In this document: positions 37,835 through 46,796 of the stretch, piece by piece | Layout of the letters: each line of letters opens with the position of its first letter | Numbering within the stretch: position 1 is the first letter of the stretch | Notes under the pieces: model-generated | Database searches by the model: none | What the model was told of the DNA's origin: nothing | Seen by the model: only the letters and a program-made list of their open reading frames with translations | Made by a program: the position numbers and the translations under genes | Origin: an uncultured Clostridia bacterium | Lineage (GTDB): Bacteria; Bacillota; Clostridia; TANB77; CAG-508 | NCBI GenBank assembly: GCA_934148985.1 | Contig: CAKPDO010000002.1 | Location: 1 to 64,000 of the forward strand | Direction: 5' to 3' | Length of the DNA stretch: 64,000 bases

Positions 37835-38467
37835 CTATTTCTTTGCAAGTTCTTTTAATCCTGCTTTTATAATATCTTCTAGTTTCATGTTTTCTATATC
37901 AATATTTTGCATTGCTTTCTCTATTTCTTTATTTGTATATCCTAATACCTGAAGAGCTGTAATTGCTTCTTCTTCCTTACCATCTTTTTCAATTGCATCT
38001 CTAATTTGTAATTGTTTATTACCTAATTTAGCTGCTGCTGAAGTTAATTCTTCAATTTGTTGTTCTTTCTTTAATTTATCTTTAAGTTCTAATACAATTC
38101 TTTGTGCTGTTTTAGGTCCTATTCCAGGAAGTTTTTTTAATGTACTTATGTCATTAGAAATTATCGAAATTGCAAAATCTGATGGTTCAATCGAACCCAA
38201 CATATTTATTGCTGTTTTTGCACCTACTCCGCTTACAGATATTAGAAGTTCAAATAGTCGTAATTCCTCTTGAGTATTAAACCCAAATATGCTTATATCA
38301 TCTTCCATAACTCTATAATATGTATGTACTTTTACAATCTCTCCAATTTTTCCTATATTTTCCATTGCTATTTCTGACATAAAGACTTTGTATCCTAATC
38401 CACCTACATCTATAACAACATATCCTCTTGCTTTTGAAACTAATTCTCCTTTTATGTATGCTAACAT
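37835..38467 (-). CDS. ruvA: Holliday junction protein RuvA
   Basis: 210 residues, start ATG 38467 after GGAGGAAAT. The N-terminal OB fold (MLAYIKGELVSK, VIDVGGLGYKVF), two helix-hairpin-helix motifs (LISVSGVGAKTAINML and LKKLPGIGPKTAQRIVLELKDKL) and domain III (EAITALQVLGYTNKEIEKAM) are all present. It forms tetramers on junctions and loads RuvB, encoded 35 kb away. Separation of ruvA and ruvB is less usual. Confidence 0.96.
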   Translation of the reverse strand: MLAYIKGELVSKARGYVVIDVGGLGYKVFMSEIAMENIGKIGEIVKVHTYYRVMEDDISIFGFNTQEELRLFELLISVSGVGAKTAINMLGSIEPSDFAISIISNDISTLKKLPGIGPKTAQRIVLELKDKLKKEQQIEELTSAAAKLGNKQLQIRDAIEKDGKEEEAITALQVLGYTNKEIEKAMQNIDIENMKLEDIIKAGLKELAKK

Positions 38468-38486
38468 ATTTCCTCCGTTTTATATA

Positions 38487-39716
38487 CTACCATTCAATTT
38501 CTTTAATTCTTTTTATTGCTTCAATAGAATTTTCTTGTGTTCCAAATGCTGTTAATCTAAAGTATCCTTCCCCAGATGGTCCGAAACCACTTCCTGGTGT
38601 TCCAACAACATTTGCTTTTTCTAATAGCTTATCAAAGAAATCCCAAGATTTCATATTGTTTGGAGTTTTTAGCCAAATATATGGTGAGTTAATTCCTCCA
38701 AATACTTCAAATCCTGCCTCTTGTAAACCATTCTTTATTATTTTTGCATTTTCTCTATAATATTCAATATTTTCTAGTATTTGTTTTCTTCCTTCTTCAG
38801 AATAAGTAGCTTCTGCTGCTCTTTGTACTACATAAGAAACACCATTGAATTTTGTTGTTGTTCTTCTATTCCATAATTTATTTAGTGAAACTTTTTCGCC
38901 ATCTTTTGTATATCCAAATACGGTTTTAGGAACAACAGCATATGCACATCTAACTCCTGTAAATCCTGCCGTTTTAGAGAAACTTCTAAATTCTATTGCA
39001 ACATCTTTTGCACCTTCTATTTCATAAATACTATGTGGTACGTTTTCTTCTGTTATAAATACCTCATATGCTGCATCAAATAAGATAATTGCTTTATTTT
39101 CTTTTGCATAATCTACAAATTTTTTAAGTTCTTCTTTTTTTAGAACTGTTCCTGTAGGATTATTTGGGAAACATAAATATATCATATCTACTGGCTCTTT
39201 TGGAAGCTCTGGAACAAAGTTGTTTTCCTTTGTTACTGGCATATATACTATATTTTCATACATTCCATTTTCTTTGTTATAATTTCCGCTTCTGCCTGAC
39301 ATTACATTTGTATCTAGATAAACAGGATATACTGGGTCTGTAATTGCAACTTTATTTTTTTTACAGAATATATCCACAATATTTCCACAATCACATTTTG
39401 CACCATCTGATACAAAAATTTCATCTGCTTCTATTTCTAAGCCTTTAAAATCATTTTCTACAATAGCATTTCTTAAAAAGTCATATCCTTGCTCTGGTCC
39501 ATATCCTCTAAATGTTTCAGATTTAGCTAGTTCATCTGTTGCTTTGTGCATTGCTTCTATCACAGCTGGAACTATAGGTCTTGTAACATCTCCTATTCCT
39601 AATTTTATAATTTTTTTATCAGGATGGCTTTTTTGGAATTCTGCCACCTTTTTTGCTACTGTTGAAAACAAATAACTATCTTGTAAATTCAAAAAATTTT
39701 CATTTATATTTATCAT
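38487..39716 (-). CDS. dapL: LL-diaminopimelate aminotransferase
   Basis: About 409 residues from ATG 39716 (GGAGGATTTT upstream). A frame 28 codons longer exists but is translated from the repeat at 39727-39803. The PLP enzyme converts tetrahydrodipicolinate straight to [38 protein letters not shown] and the Schiff-base lysine in [15 protein letters not shown] (near 270) are typical DapL. With dapF (40.1 kb) it gives meso-DAP for peptidoglycan. Confidence 0.95.
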   Translation of the reverse strand: MININENFLNLQDSYLFSTVAKKVAEFQKSHPDKKIIKLGIGDVTRPIVPAVIEAMHKATDELAKSETFRGYGPEQGYDFLRNAIVENDFKGLEIEADEIFVSDGAKCDCGNIVDIFCKKNKVAITDPVYPVYLDTNVMSGRSGNYNKENGMYENIVYMPVTKENNFVPELPKEPVDMIYLCFPNNPTGTVLKKEELKKFVDYAKENKAIILFDAAYEVFITEENVPHSIYEIEGAKDVAIEFRSFSKTAGFTGVRCAYAVVPKTVFGYTKDGEKVSLNKLWNRRTTTKFNGVSYVVQRAAEATYSEEGRKQILENIEYYRENAKIIKNGLQEAGFEVFGGINSPYIWLKTPNNMKSWDFFDKLLEKANVVGTPGSGFGPSGEGYFRLTAFGTQENSIEAIKRIKEIEW

Positions 39717-39726
39717 AAAATCCTCC

Positions 39727-39803
39727 TTTTGCCCAAATAGGACCGGGTCTTTTTTGTCCCACTTGATTAAAATATTGGGACCAAAAAGACCCAGTCCCAT
39801 TTG
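39727..39803. repeat. Palindromic repeat upstream of dapL
   Basis: GGACCGGGTCTTTTTTGTCCC and GGGACCAAAAAGACCCAGTCC-type arms lie on either side of an AT-rich loop (about 39761-39776). It belongs to the CGGGTC variant of the family and creates the false dapL extension. Confidence 0.85.
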
Positions 39804-39809
39804 AACAAA

Positions 39810-40082
39810 TTATCTATTTTGATTTTTTATATACTCTATTTCTCTTGATTTTCCCATTATCTTTAACTTTTCTAAACTTATTTTTAAACTTTTGAAAAAT
39901 CTTATAATAGGATTTTCTTTTTTATATAGAACAATACTAAAACTTTCTTTCTTTTCAGCATCTAATTCTAAATTTGTAAATCTCTGTTCTTTTACTGGCA
40001 CAATATCTGCTAGCATATTACTTAATTCTTCATTTTCTCCGATTACCTTTTTTTGCATTAGTTCTTTTATTTCTTCACTCAT
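39810..40082 (-). CDS. Hypothetical 90-residue protein
   Basis: ATG 40082 follows GAAAGGAAAG. The protein is charged, without membrane segments or Cys; the C-terminal half is basic (RFFKSLKISLEKLKIMGKSREIEY). It lies between dapF and dapL and is likely in the same transcript, starting 20 bp after the dapF stop. I recognise no family. Confidence 0.65.
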   Translation of the reverse strand: MSEEIKELMQKKVIGENEELSNMLADIVPVKEQRFTNLELDAEKKESFSIVLYKKENPIIRFFKSLKISLEKLKIMGKSREIEYIKNQNR

Positions 40083-40102
40083 TTTTTCTTTCCTTTCGTT
40101 TA

Positions 40103-40942
40103 TTACACTTCTATTTCTCCCTCAAATACTGTAGTTGCTGTTCCTGTCATATATACATGATTATCGGCTTTGCTCCACTCAATTTTTAAATCTCCACCTA
40201 ATAGATGAACTGTTACTTCCCTTGATGTATAACCATTTAACATTGCTGCAACAGCTGAAGCACAAGCTCCTGTTCCACAAGCTAAAGTTTCTCCAGCTCC
40301 TCTTTCCCAAACTCTCATCTTTAAAGTTTTATCATCTATTACATTTATAAATTCAATATTTGCTTTATTAGGAAATGCCTTATTTACCTCAAGTTTTGCT
40401 CCATATTTACAAATGTCAAAATCATTTACATCTTCCTCAATAAAAGCCACAGCATGTGGATTTCCCATTGACACACATGTGAACTTGAACTCTTTATCTT
40501 CTGCTTTTAATTGTAAATTTTTTACAGGATTTTCTTCTGATATAACAGGTATCAATTTTGACTCTAATATTGGTTCTCCCATATTCACTCTTACAGCTTC
40601 AATCTTTCCATTTTTTTCTGTCATTACTAACGTTTTTATTCCTGCTAAAGTTTCAACTGTTATAGTTTTTTTATTTGTTAATCCTTTATCATATACAAAT
40701 TTGCCGACACATCTTATTCCGTTTCCACACATTTCGGCTTCTGAACCATCTTGATTAAACATTTGCATTCTAAAATCTGCTTTTTCTGATGGACATATTA
40801 AAATTAAACCATCTGAGCCTATTCCAAAATGTCTATCACTTACAAATTTCGCAAGTTCACTCCTATTTTCTATTTTTTGATTTATTGCATCCATATATAC
40901 ATAGTCATTACCTAGCCCATGCATTTTTGTAAATTTTACCAT
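40103..40942 (-). CDS. dapF: Diaminopimelate epimerase
   Basis: About 279 residues from ATG 40942, after AGAGGTGATTTTA; a 10-codon longer frame runs through the site. It converts LL-DAP to meso-DAP with two cysteines: EMCGNGIRC (near 75) and [14 protein letters not shown] (near 215), both visible. [13 protein letters not shown] at the N-terminus is the family start. It is close to dapL, the preceding step. Confidence 0.97.
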   Translation of the reverse strand: MVKFTKMHGLGNDYVYMDAINQKIENRSELAKFVSDRHFGIGSDGLILICPSEKADFRMQMFNQDGSEAEMCGNGIRCVGKFVYDKGLTNKKTITVETLAGIKTLVMTEKNGKIEAVRVNMGEPILESKLIPVISEENPVKNLQLKAEDKEFKFTCVSMGNPHAVAFIEEDVNDFDICKYGAKLEVNKAFPNKANIEFINVIDDKTLKMRVWERGAGETLACGTGACASAVAAMLNGYTSREVTVHLLGGDLKIEWSKADNHVYMTGTATTVFEGEIEV

Positions 40943-41026
40943 TAAAATCACCTCTCTATTTGATGTTATCATTATATTCTAAAGATTTAAAAATAGCAAG
41001 TTTTTTGAACAAATAACCTTTCTTTT

Positions 41027-42010
41027 TTAAATAAAAAAGCTATCTCTTTCATCATTTTTCATGCTAAAACCTCTTAGGAAATCCCCTATATTCATTCTTT
41101 TGGCATTTTCACCTTGAATTTCATTAACAGAAATAATTCCATCAATAGTCTTAATAAATAATCCCTTTTTACTATCTACTAGGATTATCTCTCCTGCTTT
41201 TTTATTTTCAAAATTCACGTTTTCTAAATATTTTTTTATTTCAAAACTATTTTCATCAAATGCATCTACTTTCCAAAATTTAATCTTTTTACCATTAAAC
41301 ATTGAATATGCACCCATAATAGGATTTAATCCTCTAACTAGGTTTTTAATTTCTTTGGCTGATTTACTTTGCCAATCAATTTTTGCCATATCCTTAGAAA
41401 GCATAGGTGCAACTGTGAACTCCTCTCCTTGTGGAATTCTCTTTACTGTACCCTTTTCAATTTCTTCCAAAGTTTTAACCAAAAGATTTCCACCAATTAT
41501 AGATAATCTATCCCAAAGTTCACCAGTTGTTTCATCTTCTCCAATTTGAACCTCTTCTTTTAAAATCATATCACCAGTATCCATACCTACATCCATATAC
41601 ATTGTAGTTACGCCTGTTACTTTGTCACCATTTAATACTGCCCATTGAATAGGTGCCGCACCCCTATATTTTGGAAGAAGTGATGCATGTACATTTACAC
41701 AACCATATTTAGGAATATCTAAAATTTCTTTAGGCAAAATCTTTCCATATGCTACAACACATATAATATCTGGATTCAAATTCTTTAATTCTTCTATAAA
41801 TTCTGTATTTTTTCTTACCTTTAATGGTTGATATACTGGTATATTTTCTTGAGTAGCAACATCCTTTACAGGTGATGCAATCATCTTCATACCACGCCCT
41901 TTTGGTTTATCTGGATTTGTTACAACTGCCATTATATTTTGCCCTTTCTTTATAAGTGCTTTTAATGATTCAGCCGCAAAGTCTGGTGTTCCCATAAAAA
42001 TTATATTCAT
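41027..42010 (-). CDS. fmt: Methionyl-tRNA formyltransferase
   Basis: 327 residues, start after AAAGGATTG. It formylates Met-tRNAi. IIFMGTPDFAAESLKAL, the formate-binding VNVHASLLPKYRGAAPIQWA (near 108) and GVTTMYMDVGMDTGDM are all present; the C-terminal tRNA-binding domain follows (about 205-320). It lies next to def; the intergenic gap has a palindromic repeat at 42033-42101. Confidence 0.96.
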   Translation of the reverse strand: MNIIFMGTPDFAAESLKALIKKGQNIMAVVTNPDKPKGRGMKMIASPVKDVATQENIPVYQPLKVRKNTEFIEELKNLNPDIICVVAYGKILPKEILDIPKYGCVNVHASLLPKYRGAAPIQWAVLNGDKVTGVTTMYMDVGMDTGDMILKEEVQIGEDETTGELWDRLSIIGGNLLVKTLEEIEKGTVKRIPQGEEFTVAPMLSKDMAKIDWQSKSAKEIKNLVRGLNPIMGAYSMFNGKKIKFWKVDAFDENSFEIKKYLENVNFENKKAGEIILVDSKKGLFIKTIDGIISVNEIQGENAKRMNIGDFLRGFSMKNDERDSFFI

Positions 42011-42032
42011 ATTATTACAATCCTTTCTTGCA

Positions 42033-42101
42033 CAAATGGACCGGTTCTTTTTGGGTCGGGCACAAAAAGAACCGGTCCATTTGTGCCCATTTGTGCCATG
42101 C
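42033..42101. repeat. Palindromic repeat between fmt and def
   Basis: GCACAAATGGACCGGTTCTT, TTTGGGTC, then GCACAAAAAGAACCGGTCCA and TTTGTGC, a nearly perfect head-to-head inverted repeat with almost no loop, plus an extra CCATTTGTGC 10-mer at its right end. Confidence 0.9.
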
Positions 42102-42115
42102 TTAAAATTTCAGTT

Positions 42116-42601
42116 TTAATCTTTTGGAGAAACATATTCCAAAGTACCTGGCTCAACCAAATCCACAAATAGAACCCCATTTAAATGGTCTACTTCATGG
42201 CATACCGCTTGTGCCAATAAATCTTTCGCTTTTAATTTAACCTTTTTTGCTTCTCTATCATAAAATTCCACAACAACTTCAGTTGGCCTGACAACCTTTC
42301 CAAATTCATTAGGAAAACTTAAGCACCCTTCTTCACATTCTTTAGAGCCTTTTGTTTTTAATATTTTTGGATTTATTAAAACATATGGACCTTTTCCATC
42401 TTCTACATCTATTACAATAATTTGTTTTAAAATTCCTACTTGAACAGCTGCTAATCCTACTCCATTAAAGTTATACATTGTTTCTAGCATATCATCTATT
42501 AAACTTTGATTTTTTTCTGCTGTTATGTCATCAATATTTACTTCTCTTGATTTCTTTCTTAGGATTTCATCTCCTTGTTCTCTTATTTTTCTTAGTGCCA
42601 T
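42116..42601 (-). CDS. def: Peptide deformylase
   Basis: About 161 residues from ATG 42601 (AAAGGAAG upstream). A frame 41 codons longer is read through repeat DNA (QKEPVPMGKK and similar) and is not real. Motif 1 is GVGLAAVQVG, motif 2 EGCLSFP (Cys metal ligand) and motif 3 QAVCHEVDHLNG (HExxH), all typical. It removes formyl from nascent Met. Confidence 0.96.
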   Translation of the reverse strand: MALRKIREQGDEILRKKSREVNIDDITAEKNQSLIDDMLETMYNFNGVGLAAVQVGILKQIIVIDVEDGKGPYVLINPKILKTKGSKECEEGCLSFPNEFGKVVRPTEVVVEFYDREAKKVKLKAKDLLAQAVCHEVDHLNGVLFVDLVEPGTLEYVSPKD

Positions 42602-42631
42602 CCTTATCTTCCTTTCTTTTTTGCTATCTTG

Positions 42632-42723
42632 GCACAAATGGACCGGTTCTTTTTGTGCCTTTTTCCCCATTGGGACCGGTTCTTTTTGAGTCAGGCACAA
42701 AAAGAACCGGTCCATTTGTGCCA
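42632..42723. repeat. Compound palindromic repeat upstream of def
   Basis: Two direct copies of the core GGACCGGTTCTTTTTG (GCACAAATGGACCGG and CCATTGGGACCGG forms) are followed by one inverted copy (AAAAAGAACCGGTCCATTTG). So it is an inverted repeat with an inserted or duplicated half unit. Confidence 0.9.
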
Positions 42724-42744
42724 TTTGCTAATTTGCTAATTTGC

Positions 42745-44967
42745 CTACATCATATTGTTAGGATTAACATCCACACTAACCTTAGTGTACCTTAAATTCA
42801 TCCCATACACATTTTGTAAACATTTATTCAAAATAATTGTAACATCCTCATTTACAACACCTTTTGCAATAATCCTCCATCTAATTTTATTTTGAATCTT
42901 GTCAATAGGAGCTGGCATAGGCTGAAATACATTTATTTGATATTTTTCTAAACTTTTCTTTAACATATTAAACATATACAAACTCACATCTTGTATTTCC
43001 TTTTGGTTTTCTCCCAAAAATCCAATTAGTATTATATCGCAAAATGGTGGATATTTCAACTGTTTTCTTAGTTTGATTTCAGTATCGTAAAATAAATCAT
43101 AATTTTGTGACTTTGAACACTCAATTGGAAAACTATCAGGATTATATGTTTGAATTACAACTTTTCCTGGCAATTCTTCTCGTCCAGCACGTCCAGCAAC
43201 TTGAGTTAATATTTGGAAAGTTCTTTCATTTGCTCTATAGTCATCTTGATTTAAAGAACTATCTGCTGCAATTACACCGACTAGGGTAACTTTTGGAAAA
43301 TGATGCCCTTTTACTACCATTTGCGTTCCTATTAATACATCTATATTTTCATCTTTAAATTTTTTTAAAATTTCTTCATGTGAATTTTTTTTGGTTATTG
43401 TGTCAACATCCATTCTTATTGTTGATGCACTAGGAAATAGTTTGTTTATCTCCTGTTCTAATTTTTGCGTTCCTGTTCCAAAATATCTTATTTTCGTGCT
43501 TTTGCATTCTGGGCAAGTGCTTACTGGCCTTTCAGTATGTCCACAATAATGACATTTTAATATATTTTGTGTAATATGATATGTTAAACTTATATTACAA
43601 TTAGGGCATTTTAGAGTATATCCGCAATCTCTACACATTATAAATGTTGAATATCCTCTTCTATTTAAAAATAGTATTGTTTGTCTTTTTTCTTTCAAGT
43701 TTTTTTCCATTTCTGAATATAATAAATTGCTTATCATAGACCTATTTCCAGTTGCAAGTTCCATTTTTAAATCAACAATTTGTACTTCTGGTAAGTTAGA
43801 ATTATTGGCTCTTTTTGTTAATTTTAAAGTTGTGATTTCTTTATTTTGTGCATCATAAAATGTTCTTATATCTGGAGTTGCACTTCCAAGTATCAAAGGA
43901 ATATTTTGTTTTTTTGCAATTTGAACTGCTACCTCCTTTGCCGAATACCTAGGATTTGATTCAGATTTATATGAATTGTCATGTTCTTCATCAATAATTA
44001 TTATTCCTAAATTAGAACATGGTGCAAATATGGCTGACCTTGCACCTATTACAATTTTAGCTTCTCCTTTTTTTATTCTTTCCCATTCATCATGTCTTTC
44101 TCCAATTGATAATTTACTATGTAAAACAGCAATTTTTTCTTTTCCAAATCTGCCTATAAATCTATTTAACATTTGTGGTGTTAACGATATTTCTGGTACT
44201 AGACATATTGAAGATTTATTTTGATTTAACGCCTTTTCTATAAGTTGCAAATATACTTCCGTCTTTCCTGAACCAGTTATTCCATATAGCAAAAATTTTT
44301 CAAATCTTTCTTCATCCATTGATTGTGCAACTTTTAAATATGCGTTTTCTTGTTCTCCTGTAAGTTCTAATTTTTTGTTATTCTCTACTTCTTTATTTAT
44401 TAAAGGATTTCTATCAATCTTTTTGTTTACTATTTTTAAAATTTCTTTTTTTACTAGAGAATTGACCGTACTTCTTGAAATTTCAGCGAAGCTTTCTATT
44501 TCTGGTATTGTTAATCCCTCATTATTTTTTACAAATTCTATTAATTTTCTTTGCTTTTCGCCTTTTAACTCATTTAAATTAATTTTTTCATATGCAACAT
44601 TTAAGTATACAAAATTTATGTTTTTGTCCTGTATTCTTTCATCCTTGTTCTTCGCTCTCGTTCCTGGTGTTAACATTAATTTTATACATTCTGATACATT
44701 ACAAAAATATTTTCTTGCCATCCATCTTGCAAGTTCTATTTTTTCTGGTGGCAAATTTTCTTCTAGTCCTGCTATTTCTTTTACTTTGAATTCTGTGCTT
44801 GGTTTTATTTTTATAATATATCCTTGTTCTAATCCTTTGAAATTTCCAAATGGTACTAGGACTCTACTTCCTACATCAATTATGTCTTCTAGCTCTTTTG
44901 GAATTTCGTAGTCAAATTTTCTGTTTAGACTTTTTGCTTTGCTATCTATTATTATTTCTGCTATCAT
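42745..44967 (-). CDS. priA: Primosomal replication-restart helicase PriA
   Basis: 740 residues, start after GAAAGGAAC. N-terminal DNA-binding domain (IIIDSKAKSLNRKFDYEIP); helicase Walker A LYGITGSGKTEVYL (near 230); DEEH (IIIDEEHDNSYK) box; zinc-binding cysteines CRDCGYTLKCPNCN and CHYCGHTERPVSTCPEC (near 440-480); the C-terminal VAGRAGREELPGKV. It loads the replisome at collapsed forks. It is the first gene of the priA-def-fmt group and is preceded by a structured leader at 45018-45180. Confidence 0.96.
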   Translation of the reverse strand: MIAEIIIDSKAKSLNRKFDYEIPKELEDIIDVGSRVLVPFGNFKGLEQGYIIKIKPSTEFKVKEIAGLEENLPPEKIELARWMARKYFCNVSECIKLMLTPGTRAKNKDERIQDKNINFVYLNVAYEKINLNELKGEKQRKLIEFVKNNEGLTIPEIESFAEISRSTVNSLVKKEILKIVNKKIDRNPLINKEVENNKKLELTGEQENAYLKVAQSMDEERFEKFLLYGITGSGKTEVYLQLIEKALNQNKSSICLVPEISLTPQMLNRFIGRFGKEKIAVLHSKLSIGERHDEWERIKKGEAKIVIGARSAIFAPCSNLGIIIIDEEHDNSYKSESNPRYSAKEVAVQIAKKQNIPLILGSATPDIRTFYDAQNKEITTLKLTKRANNSNLPEVQIVDLKMELATGNRSMISNLLYSEMEKNLKEKRQTILFLNRRGYSTFIMCRDCGYTLKCPNCNISLTYHITQNILKCHYCGHTERPVSTCPECKSTKIRYFGTGTQKLEQEINKLFPSASTIRMDVDTITKKNSHEEILKKFKDENIDVLIGTQMVVKGHHFPKVTLVGVIAADSSLNQDDYRANERTFQILTQVAGRAGREELPGKVVIQTYNPDSFPIECSKSQNYDLFYDTEIKLRKQLKYPPFCDIILIGFLGENQKEIQDVSLYMFNMLKKSLEKYQINVFQPMPAPIDKIQNKIRWRIIAKGVVNEDVTIILNKCLQNVYGMNLRYTKVSVDVNPNNMM

Positions 44968-45017
44968 TTGAGTTCCTTTCTATTTTCGTTAATAGATTTA
45001 TTAATTACCTCAAAATT

Positions 45018-45180
45018 AATAAAAGCAGGTATTTCTACCTGCCACTTTTCTAGTCAGGAAAAGTTTAAGTAGGGTGACCTTCCTACATCTCCTAACAAGG
45101 GTGGCGGCTGCCTGTTCCGCCCTCTGAAACTTTTCCAATTTGTTTATTAATTTTTCACCCTTCTTGACTGAATCAATTGT
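45018..45180 (-). ncRNA. Structured RNA or leader upstream of priA with terminator
   Basis: On the minus strand a perfect 10-bp outer stem (GGAAAAGTTT 45127-45136 / AAACTTTTCC 45057-45066) encloses two hairpins: GGCGG-AACAGGCAG-CCGCC (about 45101-45119) and GTAGG-AAGGTCAC-CCTAC (about 45069-45086). A terminator follows (GCAGGTA-GAAA-TACCTGC-TTTT, 45021-45042), then priA. The region is far richer in G+C than its surroundings. I cannot assign it to SRP RNA, 6S RNA, RNase P or a riboswitch class that I know. An open frame over it (45016-45207) is an artefact. Confidence 0.65.
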
Positions 45181-45229
45181 ACTACAATATAGTATAAAAA
45201 TCAACAAATTTTTTTATTTATTATTCACT

Positions 45230-46045
45230 TCATTTACATACCATCATAGCAATCAAATAAAATAAGAAATGCTGTACTGGAAAAACTGCGTAAAACAATA
45301 CTTGAATTACTTTATTTTTCCTTCCTCTTTCTCCATTATAAAAGAAAAACGGAATAGCTGTATAAACTAAAGCATATTTAAAGCCTGGATGATATGAAGA
45401 AAAATCTAATGAACTCACAAAAGATATTTCTATCAATAATACGTATACTATCCTCATCAAATAATACTTAAACTTACTTTCGAAATGTCTTTTTGAAAAC
45501 AATACTTTCTTGTCTTTATCCATCAAAATTTTTTCTATAATATATAACTCAGTACACATAAATGGTATTCTCATATCAAACTCAATATCAACTAAATTAT
45601 ATACACATATAATTATCGCGATAATCATTAACCTAAGCATTACATTAATTTTTTTACTTAATTTAGGTATTATTTTTTTATATTCAATCATAGAAATAAG
45701 CATCAGTGACAATGTATAAGAAAATAGAACACCAAAATATTCATTTTCCCTAGTATGATAATTTTTAAAATAAATCTCATTTATAATTCCTAATACAAGT
45801 AAAATAACTTGTGTTACAGTAGCTAGGCAAAATATTCTAAATATATATTTTTTTATATCTTTAGTATAAAAAAAGCCTTGTACAATCAAATACAAAAATA
45901 TAGGCATAGCCAGACGACCTATGCTCCTCATCACATAATAGTTGTCTGGCTTGATTTTGCTCACAAAATAGCATGCAACATGGTCTATTAACATTGCTAT
46001 AATAGCAATTATTTTTAATACATTTCCATTAATTTTTATCTTCAT
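45230..46045 (-). CDS. TraX-family membrane protein
   Basis: About 271 residues with eight or so hydrophobic segments. NGNVLKIIAIIAMLIDHVACYF and RSIGRLAMPIFLYLIVQGF are the TraX/PF05857 motifs. TraX acetylates F-pilin; in Firmicutes the family belongs to the acyltransferase-3-like group and probably acylates a surface molecule. It is the last gene of a six-gene overlapped operon and starts inside the end of the preceding gene. A membrane acyltransferase after a DltA/DltC-like pair suggests it could take over the acyl-transfer step. Confidence 0.85.
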   Translation of the reverse strand: MKIKINGNVLKIIAIIAMLIDHVACYFVSKIKPDNYYVMRSIGRLAMPIFLYLIVQGFFYTKDIKKYIFRIFCLATVTQVILLVLGIINEIYFKNYHTRENEYFGVLFSYTLSLMLISMIEYKKIIPKLSKKINVMLRLMIIAIIICVYNLVDIEFDMRIPFMCTELYIIEKILMDKDKKVLFSKRHFESKFKYYLMRIVYVLLIEISFVSSLDFSSYHPGFKYALVYTAIPFFFYNGERGRKNKVIQVLFYAVFPVQHFLFYLIAMMVCK

Positions 46046-46796
46046 CATCTTTTCTCAATGCCTTTGGCATGCTTTCTTCTTGATTTTCTTTCATCATTTT
46101 TCTTTTTTGTATTCCCTTTTTATCAATTGCAATAATAACAGAAACAATAACAATTGCTAACACACACATTCCAATAATTATAATGTAAGTTTTATGTGAC
46201 TCTAGAAAACTTACAACTTTTTTGTTTTCTTTAGATGTTTTATCTGTTGCACTTATTTGTTTATTGTCTATTACTGTTGTTTCTTCTTCTTTTTGAACAT
46301 TTTCTTGCTCTACGTTGTTATTTTCTTGTAATGTATTACTTGCAGTGCTTTCATTAGCTTCTTCAATTTTATTATTTTCATTAATTTCATTTTTTACTGA
46401 TGTATTATTTTTCTTTGTTATGCTATCTTCTTTGTTTGCTTCTGTACTTGTAGATTTTTGATTATCAACTTTAGAACCTGTAGCATTTGAACTTGTCGCA
46501 TCAGCACTTGTCGCATCCTGTTTATTCGCATCTGCACTTGTTGCATTCGAGCTTGTGGCATCATGATTTGCATTTGAGCTCGTGGCGTTACTACTTGTAG
46601 CATCAGCGCTTGTTGCATCTGTGCTTGTAGCATCTGAACAAGTTGCGCTTGCTGCTAAGCTATATAGATATCCCTCCAATTTATTTATTTTACCATTTCC
46701 ACATATAATCATTGCTATACGAGCTATAGCCAATATTATAATCAAAAAAACTATTAACTTTACATTATATAAAACTTTATTCTTATTTTCTTTCAT
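46029..46796 (-). CDS. Two-helix membrane protein with (S/T/A)-(D/N)-A-T-S pentapeptide repeats
   Basis: About 255 residues from ATG 46796 (GGAGGAAAAAGAA upstream; an ATG at 46811 is inside that site). Helix 1 is about residues 8-30. An extracellular low-complexity stretch follows, with about a dozen near-perfect pentapeptides (SDATS, TDATS, ADATS, SNATS), then a Glu/Asn/Lys/Thr-rich spacer and helix 2 (about 205-227), with a basic C-terminal tail. The repeat could be a rod, wall spanner or O-glycosylation target. It overlaps both neighbours and is part of the VanW-TraX operon. No family recognised. Confidence 0.75.
   Translation of the reverse strand: MKENKNKVLYNVKLIVFLIIILAIARIAMIICGNGKINKLEGYLYSLAASATCSDATSTDATSADATSSNATSSNANHDATSSNATSADANKQDATSADATSSNATGSKVDNQKSTSTEANKEDSITKKNNTSVKNEINENNKIEEANESTASNTLQENNNVEQENVQKEEETTVIDNKQISATDKTSKENKKVVSFLESHKTYIIIIGMCVLAIVIVSVIIAIDKKGIQKRKMMKENQEESMPKALRKDDEDKN

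Noticed and set aside
45018..45180. SRP RNA, 6S RNA or RNase P RNA
   Set aside because: The conserved SRP GGAA-loop/AGCA bulge, the 6S bubble and the RNase P GAGGAAAGTCC start are not seen.
45016..45207. Open frame of 63 codons upstream of priA
   Set aside because: The same DNA folds into a structured RNA with a terminator; no RBS and no protein-like composition.
46418..46633. Met/Gln-rich open frame over the SDATS repeats
   Set aside because: It is an alternate-frame translation of the tandem DNA repeats.
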